This document shows, piece after piece, positions 22,546 through 32,624 of a DNA stretch of 64,000 bases; position 1 is the first letter of the stretch, and every line of letters begins with the position of its first letter. The translations under genes were made by a program, and so were the position numbers. A model generated the notes under the pieces. The model made no database searches. It was not told where the DNA came from and saw only the letters and a list, made by a program, of their open reading frames with translations. The stretch comes from Selaginella moellendorffii. Taxonomy: Eukaryota; Streptophyta; Lycopodiopsida; Selaginellales; Selaginellaceae. The DNA lies in assembly GCF_000143415.4 (NCBI RefSeq), contig NW_003314373.1:484342-548341 (forward strand), given 5' to 3'.

Positions 22546-22565
22546 ATGAAAAGTTTTTAAAGCGC

Positions 22566-23600
22566 TGATTTTAGGGTTCTTGAGCTATGGAGCGACGATG
22601 CTTCACAGGCGCTGGACTTCTTCCGGGTACAGCGCATCGCGCGATTTTCTCTTTCGCGAGCTTGGAAATGTCAATCCAGGGGCGTTTGTGGCAGATTTTG
22701 GACACGCAATGGCTCCTGGCACTGAGGAATTTGTCAATGGAGGATCTTCTTCTCCTTCCATCGCATATGAGAGTCCCTTCGGTCCTTTGTTTCTCGTGCA
22801 TTGACGGCGGGGATGGAAGGCCTTAGGATTGCTGGCCCAAGACGCTCCAGGATTTGCTCTCTCGAGAGGTGAAGGAGACCTCAAAGGTAATTCTTTTCGC
22901 AAAACCTTGTCATTGACAATGTTTCTTAGCTTCTCTCAGGAAGTGTTTTAACGCATGGCGTGAACGCCAGGAAACCATGAGGTATGCATCTCCTTCAATC
23001 CATCGATCGTTTTTGAGAAAACTCGCGTTTAGATTCTTTCCAGATTGAAGGACTTTCTTCGTTGGTGGTAAACGCGTCGAACGATACTAGCCATTCTTGT
23101 CAACCGTTTCAAAGCATCGTGCCACACAAAACCGCAACCTTTCTCGGCGACGAGGACGTGTAGCTGGATGCATTCTTGTCGTCCATTAGAATTCGCGAGC
23201 AACGTAAGCCATGACTGCATGCCTGTGGAGATCTCTTGGCGAACATGTTGAGGTGAGGAGCGTAAGTTCTTGAAACACTGGGGCAGGACCTCTGTAAATC
23301 GCCAGGACGTCACGGCGGTGATCTCTGTTTGGTGTTGCTAGAATTTGTTATCCGAGAACGACGACGGTGCGAGCAAGTGTGGCTTCCCTTTGAGCAGAGG
23401 CATGAAGAGATTGAACTTGCGTCTCGGTGGAGCTGGACGTGATCTTGTGATACAATCTCAATGCCGTTATTTTGTTCCTTCGTTCCTTTGTGCCGATCCC
23501 CGAGGAAGTGGAATTTTTTAAAAATGCTTGGCTTCTTTTGATTCTTTTTCAGCTCCGAAGTCAAGAAGAAAACCTATTGCTCTTCCTAATTGTGTGACTT
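22566..23600 (+). pseudogene. METTL25-like pseudogene, copy c
   Basis: Second-block counterpart of the fragment at 1340-2400, with the same missing parts: leader, exon 1-3 remnants (GRLWQILDTQWLL, gattgctggcccaagacgct), exon 4-5 remnants, then the exon 7-8 tail with CYNLLSENDD replaced around 23340 and the GFPLSRGMKR segment near 23390. The shared internal deletion of the SAM-binding exons shows that both copies descend from one already broken ancestor. Confidence 0.85.
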
Positions 23601-23861
23601 CTCGTGGAATCGATGGTGTATCTGGGGAAGATTAAGGAGCTTCTACTTCCTGAAGTTTTATATTAACAAGAATACCCCTCGGGATTTAGTGTTCCAAACC
23701 CAGTTTGAATCGAGAGGATCTATAAATCAAAACATTTTGGTTCAAAGGACCTTTTATTCATGTTTTTGTGGAATCGTTAAAAATACTATAGGAACTTTCA
23801 GAAGAACCTACATAGAGCCACAGCGACTTGCTATTTATTAATCACAAGAAAGAAGTCAAAA

Positions 23862-25612
23862 TCAAGCATACTGAATGGAAGCCCCCTTGAATGTGAAGCC
23901 AGTCTGTCCGGTCGGCACCAGAGTCACAACGAGCTTGTCCGCTGACTTTAGGCCCAGGATCTCGACATTAGCCTTGATAGAGAAGGTGATGTTCACGATC
24001 TCGGTGTGCTCACCGCTCTTGAGAATGAAGTGGGGGACGTTGGAATAAGAGCCCACGTACTCGGCACAGCTGACGCGCGTGTTCTTGTTGGCCTCGGGCA
24101 GGTTGATGAACGCGTTGAAGCTCATGGGTAATTGCATGTCAATCTCCATGCCCTCCAGCACCAGGATCTCGTCACAAGCGCTGCCTTTGGGCTGATCCAC
24201 CGTGATTGTCACCGGCTCCGTTCGAACTTCCAAGGCCTCCGGGTTCTCAGCTGATGCTTTCACCAGCCGATACTCATACGACGATCCACTCCAGGGCGTC
24301 TGTTTCAGTGGCTTGGGCTCGTAGGCGATCCAGCTCTTGTCGTCAGGCATCGCCTGGTACTTGTACTTGAGCATCTTCTCGTTGTTGAGGGAATCTTTCA
24401 CCTTGACGCGAACGAGATCTTGGTTCTCGTCAAAGAAGAGGAACTCGGTGTTGAGGTAGTCCGGGTCTGTGAAGTCCTTGTTTCCCAGAGACCTCCACAC
24501 GTCCCACATCCGATCGACGTTACCGTGGTGGCAGTAGAAGAGAGGGTCTCTACCGGCCGAGTAGAAGTTGCCCATGTCCTCGTAACCCGGCTCCTTGGGG
24601 CTGCCGCAAAATATGTGCAGAGCATTATGTGGCGCCCTCTCCACGCCCCCTGGGCCATTCACGCTGCTGCTGCCTTTCCTGCAAGTATATATGGCTGCTA
24701 AAATGGAAGCGCATGGGAATGCACGTACCTGATGGGGTAGCCAAAGAACGCGTCCGGCTGCTTCACCTTTGCGACGTTGTTGTACATGATTGAGAGGTTG
24801 TCCTCGCGGATCTGCTCGTCGCTCTTCCCATCAGAGCCGGAGTAGATGAGGTCCACCCGTGTGTCATAGTGACTCGTGTCGCGCTTTTTGTCGTAGAGGG
24901 CGATCTCGCGGCGAAACATGTCTGGGATATACCTCCCGCCCTCCTGGTCCCAGCTCCAGAATGGGAGCGCAAAACTAGGATCCCCGATCAGGCTCCCCAA
25001 GATCTTCTCGTGGAAGTAGAGATACCAGCGGTGCCACGGCAGGAAGAGCCAGTTGAAGTGGATCTGGAGCGTCTGCTTTGGGGCGCCCTCCTGGCGGTAG
25101 CCATAGTTGCAGTAGGCGCAGTGGACTTTGGCCTGATGACGTAAGCTGCGCGGGTCGCCCCGGCTGAGGGCGCGCATCTTGGCGTAGGCCTCGTTGTACT
25201 TGGCGATGTAGTCCTTGTCGACGAGGTGGGCAGCGGGGCGGACGCGCATCGGGCCTGAGTCGGGCTTGAAGTCGATGGTGGCGCGCTTGGGCTGTGGGGG
25301 GCAGCACCGCCGGTTGATGTCGTCGCTGATGGTGGCGCGGTGGCAGTGCTTGAACGAGGGCAGTCCTAGCGGATCCGCCAGCGCGGGGCTGTCGACTGAT
25401 GGGGCGAGAGACGCACCACCGGCAATGGCCCCGGCCAGGAGCTCGCGGCGATCGATCGAGGGCGTCACAGGGGAGGAGTTAGAGTTACACGCATTGGCTT
25501 CTTTCCTGGCGTTGGCGGCGATCTTGAGCGGACGCGTGCGGGACGGGCGCTGGAGCTCGAGGCGATCGATCGACAGTGCCACCATCCCAGACATGCTCGG
25601 TAGCGAATACAT
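23862..25612 (-). CDS. PPO: Polyphenol oxidase, copy 3
   Basis: Exons 24729-25612 and 23862-24678 are joined across a 50-bp intron (GTACGT...TTGCAG), giving 566 residues. It starts MYSLPSMSG, with the same transit peptide and twin-arginine lumen signal (cut likely after ALA). CuA: HCAYC, IHFNW, PWHRWYLYFHEKILGSL (complete, unlike copy 2). CuB: HNALH and CHHGNVDRMW. PPO_DWL and KFDV domains follow. All six copper His are present; one residue differs in the CuB motif (HNALH against HNAVH in copies 1 and 2). A TATAAA lies at 25658-25663. The N-terminal half resembles copy 2 (HRATISDD, CCPPQ), while the promoter resembles copy 1, suggesting conversion between copies. Confidence 0.95.
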
Positions 25613-25780
25613 TGTCAAAGAAGGCAGCTATACAACACATAGCAGTTGATACTTGCTTTTATAGGGGCGCTCTTGCATGGATCTCGTGTGTAATGTGAAC
25701 ACTTCCGGATTTTTCTGCTAGGGGAGTTGACACTGGAGCTTTTGACACATGCATGCACGAGCGATTGAATTTAATAAACC

Positions 25781-25872
25781 AATTATTAAGTATCATTGTT
25801 AGTCAAGTGGGACACTACAAGTGTCCAACTTGATTAACATCACTTAGTCACTTAAAATGATATTTTATAATG
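25781..25872. repeat. Small foldback element upstream of PPO copy 3
   Basis: Same nested inverted repeat as at 4564-4655: outer arms 25781-25797 and 25856-25872, inner arms 25798-25816 and 25820-25838. It lies about 170 bp upstream of the PPO start. Confidence 0.7.
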
Positions 25873-26045
25873 GCTCCTGGCACTGAGGAATTTGTCAATG
25901 GAGGACTTCTTCTCTTTCCATCGCATATGAGAGTCCCTTAGATCCTTTGTTTCTCGTGCATTGACGGTTGGGATGGAAGGCTTTAGGATTGCTGGCCCAA
26001 GACGCTCCAGGATTTGGAGATGCACATTTTTCTCGAGAGCTCAAA
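25872..26045 (+). pseudogene. METTL25-like gene fragment (exons 2-3), second block
   Basis: Counterpart of 4658-4830. It contains gctcctggcactgaggaatt, the exon 2 end and gattgctggcccaagacgct of exon 3, and then joins the PPO copy 4 3' flank. Not coding. Confidence 0.75.
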
Positions 26046-26224
26046 GTTTGAATATCCAAGTTTTATCGAGAGAATCTATATAAACATTTTGGTTCAAAGA
26101 ACCTTTTATTCATGTTTTGATTTGTTTTTGTGGAATCGTTAAAAATACTATAGGAACTTTCAGAAGAACCTACGCAGCAACTTGCTATTTATTAATCACA
26201 AGAAAGAAGTCGAAATGAAGCATA

Positions 26225-27888
26225 CTGAATGAAAGCCCCATTGAATGTGAAGCCACCCTCTCCAGTCGGTCACAACGAGCTTGTTAGGCCCAGGATCTCC
26301 ACATTAGCCTTGATAGAGAAGGTGGCGTTCACGATCTCGGTGTGCCCCTTACCGATGTCGGACATGAAGTGGGGAACGTTGGAATAAGTGCCCACGTACT
26401 CGGCACAGCTGACGCGCGTGTTCTTGTTAGCCTCGGGCAGGTTGATGAACGCGTTGAAGCTGATGGCGGATCGCATGTCAATCTCCATGTCCTCCAGCAC
26501 CAGGATCTCGTCAGAACCGCTGCCTTTGGGCTGATCCACCGTGATCGTCACCGGCTCCGCTTCAACTTTCAAGGCCTCGGGGTTCTCAGCTGACGCTTTC
26601 ACCAGCCGGTACTCATATGACGATCCACTCCAGGGCGTCTGTTTCAGTGGCTTGGGCTCGTAGGCGGTCCAGCTCTTGTCGTCAGGCATCGCCTGGTACT
26701 TGTACTTGAGCATCTTCTCGTTGTTGAGGGAATCTTTCACCTTGACGCGAACGAGATCTTGGTTCTCGTCAAAGAAGAGGAACTCGGTGTTGAGGTAGTC
26801 CGAGTCTGTGAAGTCCTTGTTTCTCAGGGACCTCCACACGTCCCACATCCGATCGACGTTACCGTGGTGGCTGTAGAAGAGAGGGTCTCTACCGGCCGAG
26901 TCACCGCTGGTATCTCTACTTCCACGAGAAGATCTTGGGGAGCCTGATCGGGGATCCTAGTTTTGCGCTCCCATTCTGGAGCTGGGACCAGGAGGGCGGG
27001 AGGTACATCCCAGACATGTTTCGCCGCGAGACCGCCCTCTACGACGCAAAGCGCAACACGAGTCACTATGAGCCCACACGGGTGGACCTCATCTACTCGC
27101 CCGGCTCTGATGTCAAGAGCGACAAGCAGATCCGCGAGGACAACCTCTCAGTCATGTACAACAACGTCGCAAAGGTGAAGCAGCCGGACGCATTCTTTGG
27201 CGTCAGGTACGTGCATTCCCATGCATGCGCTCCATTTTAGCAGCCATATATACTTGCAGGAAAGGCAGCGGCAGCAAGAATGGCCCAGGGGGCGTGGAGA
27301 GGGCGCCACATAATGCAGCCCTGACCAGCCGAATTTCGAGGACATGGGCAACTTTTGGGGCGCCCTCCTGGCGGTAGCCATAGTTGCAGTAGACGCAGTG
27401 GACGTTGGCCTGCTGCCGGAAGCTGCGCGGGTCGTCCGGGCCGAGGGCGCGCATCTTGGCGTAGGCCTCGTTGTACTTGGCGATGTAGTCCTTGTCGACG
27501 AGGTGGGCGGCGGGGCGGACGCGCATCGGGCGCGAGTCGGGCTTGAAATCGATGGTGGCGCGCTTGGGCTTTGGCGGGCAGCACGCCCCGCTGATGTCGC
27601 CGCTGATGATGGCGGGCTGGCAGCGCTTGAATGTGGGCAGTCCTATCGGATCCGCCAGCCGGGGCTGTCGACTGACGAGGCGAGAGACGCGCCACCGGCA
27701 ATGGCCCCGGCCAGGAGCTCGCGGCGATCGATCGAGGGCGTCACAGGGGAGGAGTTAGAGTTACATGCATTGGCTTCTTTCCTGGCGTTGGCGGCGATCT
27801 TGAGCAGACGCGTGCGGGACGGGTGCTGGAGCTCGAGGCGATCGATCGACAGTACCACCATCCCAGGCGTGCTCGGTAGCGAATACAT
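26225..27888 (-). pseudogene. Polyphenol oxidase copy 4, broken by an internal inversion
   Basis: The N-terminal part (27888 down to about 27356) and the C-terminal part (26901 down to about 26225) read on the minus strand like the other PPOs, but the middle (26902-27355) is inverted and reads on the plus strand. Further damage: a frameshift after the twin-arginine signal near 27656, loss of about 43 bp (the QTLQIHFNWLFLPW region) at the right breakpoint, a deletion of about 22 bp that removes the CuB HNAVH site inside the inverted part, loss of YPI before the intron, and two small deletions near the C-terminus at about 26265-26285. No functional enzyme can be made. Confidence 0.95.
26902..27355 (+). 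other. Inverted PPO segment
   Basis: 454 bp in plus orientation carrying PPO codons from HRWYLYFHEKILGSL through WSWDQEGGRYIPDMF, the MYNNVAKVKQPDAFF motif, the PPO intron (GTACGT...TTGCAG, from about 27208) and the start of exon 2 up to DMGNF. Left breakpoint: gccgagt|caccgctgg. Right breakpoint: ggcaactt|ttggggcgcc. The intron travels in the correct orientation relative to the segment, so this was a DNA-level flip. Confidence 0.93.
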
Positions 27889-28514
27889 TGTCAAAGGAGG
27901 CAGCTATACAACACACAAGAGTTGATACTTGGTTTTAAAGGGGCGCTCTTGCGATGGCTCTCGTGTCTAATGTGGACGTTGCAACTCATACCCAAGCTTG
28001 GATGACTTTGCTGGCTCCGCAGCATTATTGTGGACCTGATCCATTCATTCATATGCTGTTTACAAGGTACTACGCGCGCCCGCCCCCCCAATGAAGCATG
28101 AATCCGACCGGTTTAGGAAAGTTGCATGGATAATGTCCGTCGACCTTCTTGCTTCAATGGCGTCCACGTCTTCGGCCCGCCACCTTTTTCCGGTGTCCGT
28201 CTTATGTGATCTGGTCCTCAGCTGTCAGTCACGGACTCATAAATAGCTCTTCTACAAACATTTTTTTCATTTAATTGAAGACTCAGCTCCTGACATACGG
28301 CGTGAAACACCAACGAAAATAGAGCCCCAACAATGTCCACATAGAAATATGAGAATTCGAATTGCTGTAAAAGAACATGTAAAGTTTGATCTTGGCATTG
28401 CTTCAAGAGACAGCCAATTCATCAAAACAAACATGCTGATACACCTAGTGAAGAATAAACATACTAAAACAATATCAAATTTTTTAAAGCCCTGATTTTA
28501 GGGTTTTTGAGCTT
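27889..28514. other. PPO copy 4 upstream spacer
   Basis: PPO promoter remnant (TTTAAA variant as in copy 2) followed by spacer homologous to 6785-7185, with extra insertions such as a C-rich run near 28078-28090. The end (gattttagggtttttgagct) is the leader of the METTL25-like gene. No other feature seen. Confidence 0.6.
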
Positions 28515-30554
28515 ATGGAGTGGGAGGAAGAGAGGATAGTGGCGCATCTGGAGGTGCTCGTCGCATTTCTGCGTCGCCACGAGCGCCTGTGGAGAGCGCA
28601 CGTCGTGGAATTCTTCCAGGTATGGCGCATTGCGCGACTTTCCCATTTGCGAGCTTAGAAATTTATGCCAATGCAGGGGCGTTTGTGGGAGATTCTGGAC
28701 ACGCGATGGCTCCTGGCGCTGAGGAGTGCGTCGATGGAGGATCTTCTTCTCCTTCCATCGCATATTTCCAAGGTGAGAGAGAGAAACTCTCGATTCTTTG
28801 TTTCTCGCGCATTAATGGATGGCAAGGAATTGTGGCTTTAGGATTGCTGGCCCAAGACGCTCCAGGATTTTCTTGCAGACGCGCGCTCGCTCTCTCTTTC
28901 TCGAGAGCTGATGGAGACCTCAAAGGTATTTCCCTTCACAAAACCTTGTCATTCACAACGTTTCTTAGCTTCTCTCAGGCGAATCGCTTCCAAGTGTTAT
29001 AACGCAGGGCGTGAACGCCAAAAAACTCCACGAGGTATGTCACTCCTCTCCATCGATCGTCTTTGAGAAGACCCGCGTTTAGATTCTTTCCAGATTGAAA
29101 GACTTTCTTCGTTGATAGTAAACATCTCTCGCGTTGTCAACGCTACAGAAATCGTGGACGTCGGTGCTGGCCAGGTAAACATCCATCATTCTCCGGTGTA
29201 TCATTCACGGGCATTTTGTTTCTTCCTAGGGGTATCTTGCGCAAGTCTTGGCGTTCCACCACAAACTTCCAGTAGTCGCAGTAGATTGCTCGGCGCACAA
29301 CACAACCGTGACAAACAAACGCGCCGACCGCATCCAAAGATACTACGCTTCTCGCTCCGGTAAGCTTGAGTTGGTGCCATTCTTGTCAACCGTTTCAAAG
29401 CATCGTGCTACACACAGGTCGTGCTGCAAACCCGGGCCCCAAGACCGCAACCTGTCTCCTTGGATCGGGCAACGAGAATGTGTCGCTGGATGCATTCCTG
29501 TCGTCCATCAGCATCCGCAAGGAAGACGAGCAACGTAGCCACGAACAACACTCCATTGTCTTGGCCGGACTGCATGCCTGTGGAGATCTCTCGGCGAACA
29601 TGTTGAGGTGAGGAGCTCGTGCTCGTCCGTAAGTTTGTCACTCTGTAAACTCTGGGTGTGTTGGCAGGACCTTTGTGAATCGCCAGGACGTCACGGCAGT
29701 AATCTCTGTTGGGTGTTGCTACAATTTGTTGTCCGAGAACGACGACAAGTGTGGCTTCCCTTTGAGCAGAGGCATGAAGAGATTGAACTTGCGTCTCGGT
29801 GGAGCTGGACGTGATCTTGGATGCCAGGTGATCAGTCCCTTGACTTCCCTGTAAAAAGCTAACAATGGATACTTGTAGAGTGCTCACCGCTGGAAAGATA
29901 TTGGTTGCGAGATGGCCGTGGCAAACTTCGACGTGCATGCATTCCGGGCTGCTTTTCAGATCGTGAGTGATCTTAATCCGCTCGTTTCTCCTGGTTTACA
30001 AACTGGTGGCGTGCGCAGCTCCTCCATCGCTTTTACCCCGGCATTGCCGTCACCAGTCCTTCGGTCGGTCGCATCGGCAAAGCAAAGCGTCGCAAGCAAA
30101 TGCGAAAGCCAAGCTCTGAGTGCCAAGCATGCCACGGGAAAGGTGGCGACGACGCTGGAAAATTCGTGGCGTTCCAGCACTACTCCGCCGAGGCTCTCAA
30201 ACGACTTGGCCTTCCCGAGGTCTCGCGGGAGGACTTGGCTGAGATCTGGAAAGAAGTGGAGCCGTTTCAGGTACGCGAGCTTTCTTGGCAGTGGTAGTAC
30301 TTTACCTCTCGGTTTCAATGCAGGCACTTGTTGCTCCTTTCTGGTCGTTGAGAAGCGCCATAGCTCCGGTGCTGGAGACGTTGCTACTGATGGACAGGCT
30401 GCTCTATCTCAAAGAACAGGAAAGTGAAGTTCCGTCTTTCAGCGCCATGCTGCTGCCGGTGTTCGACCCTTCTGTATCGCCGCGTAACATGGCAGTTGTT
30501 GCTACGAGGAGAAAATCCGGAGACAAAACTAGTAGTGAGAGCCTGCTTGGCTGA
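28515..30554 (+). CDS. METTL25/METTL25B-like SAM-dependent methyltransferase, intact copy
   Basis: Eleven exons: 28515-28619, 28677-28772, 28842-28925, 28969-29034, 29094-29174, 29230-29359, 29418-29607, 29668-29827, 29879-29962, 30019-30270, 30324-30554. All introns are GT-AG and under 70 bp and the phases fit, giving 492 residues. Landmarks: GVNAKKLHE, SAM-binding motif I EIVDVGAGQGYLAQ split by an intron, the following acidic VAVD, TNKRADRI, GLHACGDLSANMLR, the family hallmark VGCCYNLLSEN followed by GFPLSRGM, then a C-terminal LLLMDRLLYLKEQ and SPRNMAVVATR. These are typical of the METTL25/RRNAD1 family, in which METTL25B is a predicted rRNA or protein methyltransferase; the substrate here is unknown. 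The exon 4 acceptor is the least certain (the next AG, 10 bp on, shifts the frame). It is the source of five decayed copies in the window. Confidence 0.92.
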
Positions 30555-31402
30555 TTCGCTGCTCTGCTTCACGGACAAAATCTCTTTCGTTCTGCCAACG
30601 AGTTACGTCCACAAAGACACAAAACGAGAAGCTATAGAGACGTACATGGCAGAATCCAAAGAGTTAAGAAACACCGGTGTTTGTTGCTGCCGGAATTCAG
30701 CCTTTGCTGATGGATGGACCTGTTGTGCTCTGTCGATCATAACTTTGGCCAGAATGATTTGTATGAATGTCCTGGCTATGCCCACTGGGCTCCCGAAACC
30801 TCCGGGAGCCAGAGGTCCGGTGGCCACCCCACCCTGTTCTCTCTATATACATGAGCATCTCATTCTCAGCTATCATGGGATCAGATTTTCTGTAGCTGAT
30901 CCTGATGATCCATCATGCTCCCAGTGACTGATCAACTACAAGCGATACCTCCGGGTTCATGGCGACATGACGAACGGTAGCAGCAGCGCATTCAGCTCGC
31001 TGACCTTGAAATAGTTTGTGCGCAAGGATGTCGTTGAAAAATCGTCGTGGATCGAGCCATCATGAAGAACAAAGAAAGGAGTGAAATGCAAAATCTTGTG
31101 CCGGTCCTTGCAGATTCATTGTTCGCATTGCCATCTTCAGATCCATGGCTACAACACTCACGAATTGATATATCCAGAGTAAACTAAACATTATATTAAA
31201 ATATTTCATCACTTACTGGCCGTTTTTAGAATAGCTCTGGAATTAAAATATTTCGAGCCAAAAGAAGAGAAAGATCCGTGCTTTGAACAAAAGAGCGGGA
31301 GGGTCACAACGTTCGTAACGAATATACGTTTCGTACTATTTAAGCCATTCCAAGATTATACCCACGAATATACGTTTCGTACTGCCCTGTGTTTAGGGTT
31401 TT
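30555..31402. other. Intergenic between METTL25-like gene and Fic gene
   Basis: No gene is supported. It probably holds the two 3' UTRs, since the genes converge. A 20-bp direct repeat lies at the right end (31318-31337 and 31364-31383). Confidence 0.5.
31318..31383. repeat. Two 20-bp direct repeats, each with internal dyad symmetry
   Basis: acgaatatacgtttcgtact occurs at 31318-31337 and again at 31364-31383. Within each, ACGAA and TTCGT form an inverted pair. They lie just 3' of the Fic stop codon. Function unknown. Confidence 0.7.
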
Positions 31403-32419
31403 TCAACTTGGCGTGATCTTGGGGAGCCAAGCAAACATTCTCTTCCAGCCAACATACACGCCCTCGATCACCAATGCAGCCAAATCCGAGGGGGGATAGA
31501 CCTTAAACTCGGCCAGGGCCTCTTCAGTCACGCAATACTTGTCAATCGATCCTTCCATGAGCGGGAATTCGTGCTTCTCCTGCGCTCGAGCAAAGCACTC
31601 GTAGTACGCGCGCTTGTCCACGAAAGGAGGCTCCTCTTCCCTATCCGTAACGAACAAAACATTCGGGAAAGGCATCACGCTCCGGAGGATCGCAGCGAGA
31701 AGAACACGCCCGATCCGCCCATTCCCATCGCGAAACGGGTGGATCCGCTCAAACTCAAAGAAGAATCTGGCTCCAAACTTGAGCAAATCCTCGGTTTGCT
31801 CCACACTGATCAAGCTTTCTTCCTGGCTCGCCGGGAACATCTCCTCGAGCTCGCGATTCGCGTCCTCGACCAGCTTCTCCAGCGAGCTCTCCACTTGGGT
31901 CGGCCACGTAAAGACGTGAAGGCCGCCAGTCACCATTCTTGTGTAGGCAATCTCGTGGGGATCCTTGCGGAGGCGAGCTGCGATCTTGGGCTTGGTGCTC
32001 CTCATGAGCTCGCCGTGGGCCTCCAAGATCTTGGGAACACTCAGCTTTGGGATCACGATCCCATGGTGGGCTTGATCATCATCTCCTTCTAGCGGCGGAA
32101 ACATCGCTCGCAGTGACTTGTGGAGGCAGCGCACGGCCTCGAGCCTGGAATCCGACTGAACGGCGTCTCCCAACGCGAGCGCCCCATTGCAAAAGATGGC
32201 ATCCCGGGTCTCGGCGTAGGTGTCGAATCCTTCTTGCTCGATCTTGTTTACCTGGAAAAGATACTGCGCCAATGCTTCCTTTGCGTGAATCTCCATCGCC
32301 CAGCGCTGCTGCTTGTCCGGGAGGCGCTTGAATCTATCCACAAACGCGTGGATTCTTACCACTTGATCGCTTGTGCTCGCCCTCCAGAAAGGAACCTGGG
32401 ATGCCGCGTACTTCCACAT
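31403..32419 (-). CDS. Fic-domain protein (putative AMP/NMP transferase)
   Basis: Intronless, 338 residues. Fic enzymes transfer a nucleotide monophosphate, usually AMP, to hydroxyl side chains of target proteins. The active-site loop is intact: IHPFRDGNGRIGRVLLA, that is HPFx(D/E)GNGRxxR with the catalytic His. The flap region before it (GLHVFTWPTQV, then a helix up to FFFEFERIHPF) fits the family. NKIEQEG near residue 60 resembles the glutamate-bearing inhibitory helix found at the N-terminal side of many Fic proteins, but the match is partial. There is no signal peptide or membrane segment, so it is probably cytosolic or nuclear. Its start is 205 bp from the divergent pectin methylesterase start. 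Fic genes are sparse in plants, so an old transfer is possible. Confidence 0.9.
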   Translation of the reverse strand: MWKYAASQVPFWRASTSDQVVRIHAFVDRFKRLPDKQQRWAMEIHAKEALAQYLFQVNKIEQEGFDTYAETRDAIFCNGALALGDAVQSDSRLEAVRCLHKSLRAMFPPLEGDDDQAHHGIVIPKLSVPKILEAHGELMRSTKPKIAARLRKDPHEIAYTRMVTGGLHVFTWPTQVESSLEKLVEDANRELEEMFPASQEESLISVEQTEDLLKFGARFFFEFERIHPFRDGNGRIGRVLLAAILRSVMPFPNVLFVTDREEEPPFVDKRAYYECFARAQEKHEFPLMEGSIDKYCVTEEALAEFKVYPPSDLAALVIEGVYVGWKRMFAWLPKITPS

Positions 32420-32624
32420 AGATATTGAAGAACCCTAAAATTCCACGTCAGCTCTTTAATCCTAGAACCAGGATCTTTTGAGTGCTCAAAGTCGCTTTAA
32501 AGTAAACGCCCTGTTAAAAGTGCGGTCGCCATACCTTTATCTCCAGCTCACGCATTTCACGCACTCTGGGAAGAAGCACACACACCATAGCTTGCGCTCG
32601 GTTGGATCGTTTGTAAGTACAAGC

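Noticed and set aside
22109-22546. 145-codon Pro/Gly/His-rich plus-strand frame
   Set aside because: No homology, no intron or promoter evidence; may be a by-product of GC-rich sequence.
26935-27240. Plus-strand 101-codon PPO-like frame as a separate gene
   Set aside because: It is the inverted middle of PPO copy 4; it lacks signal, most copper ligands and a start of its own.
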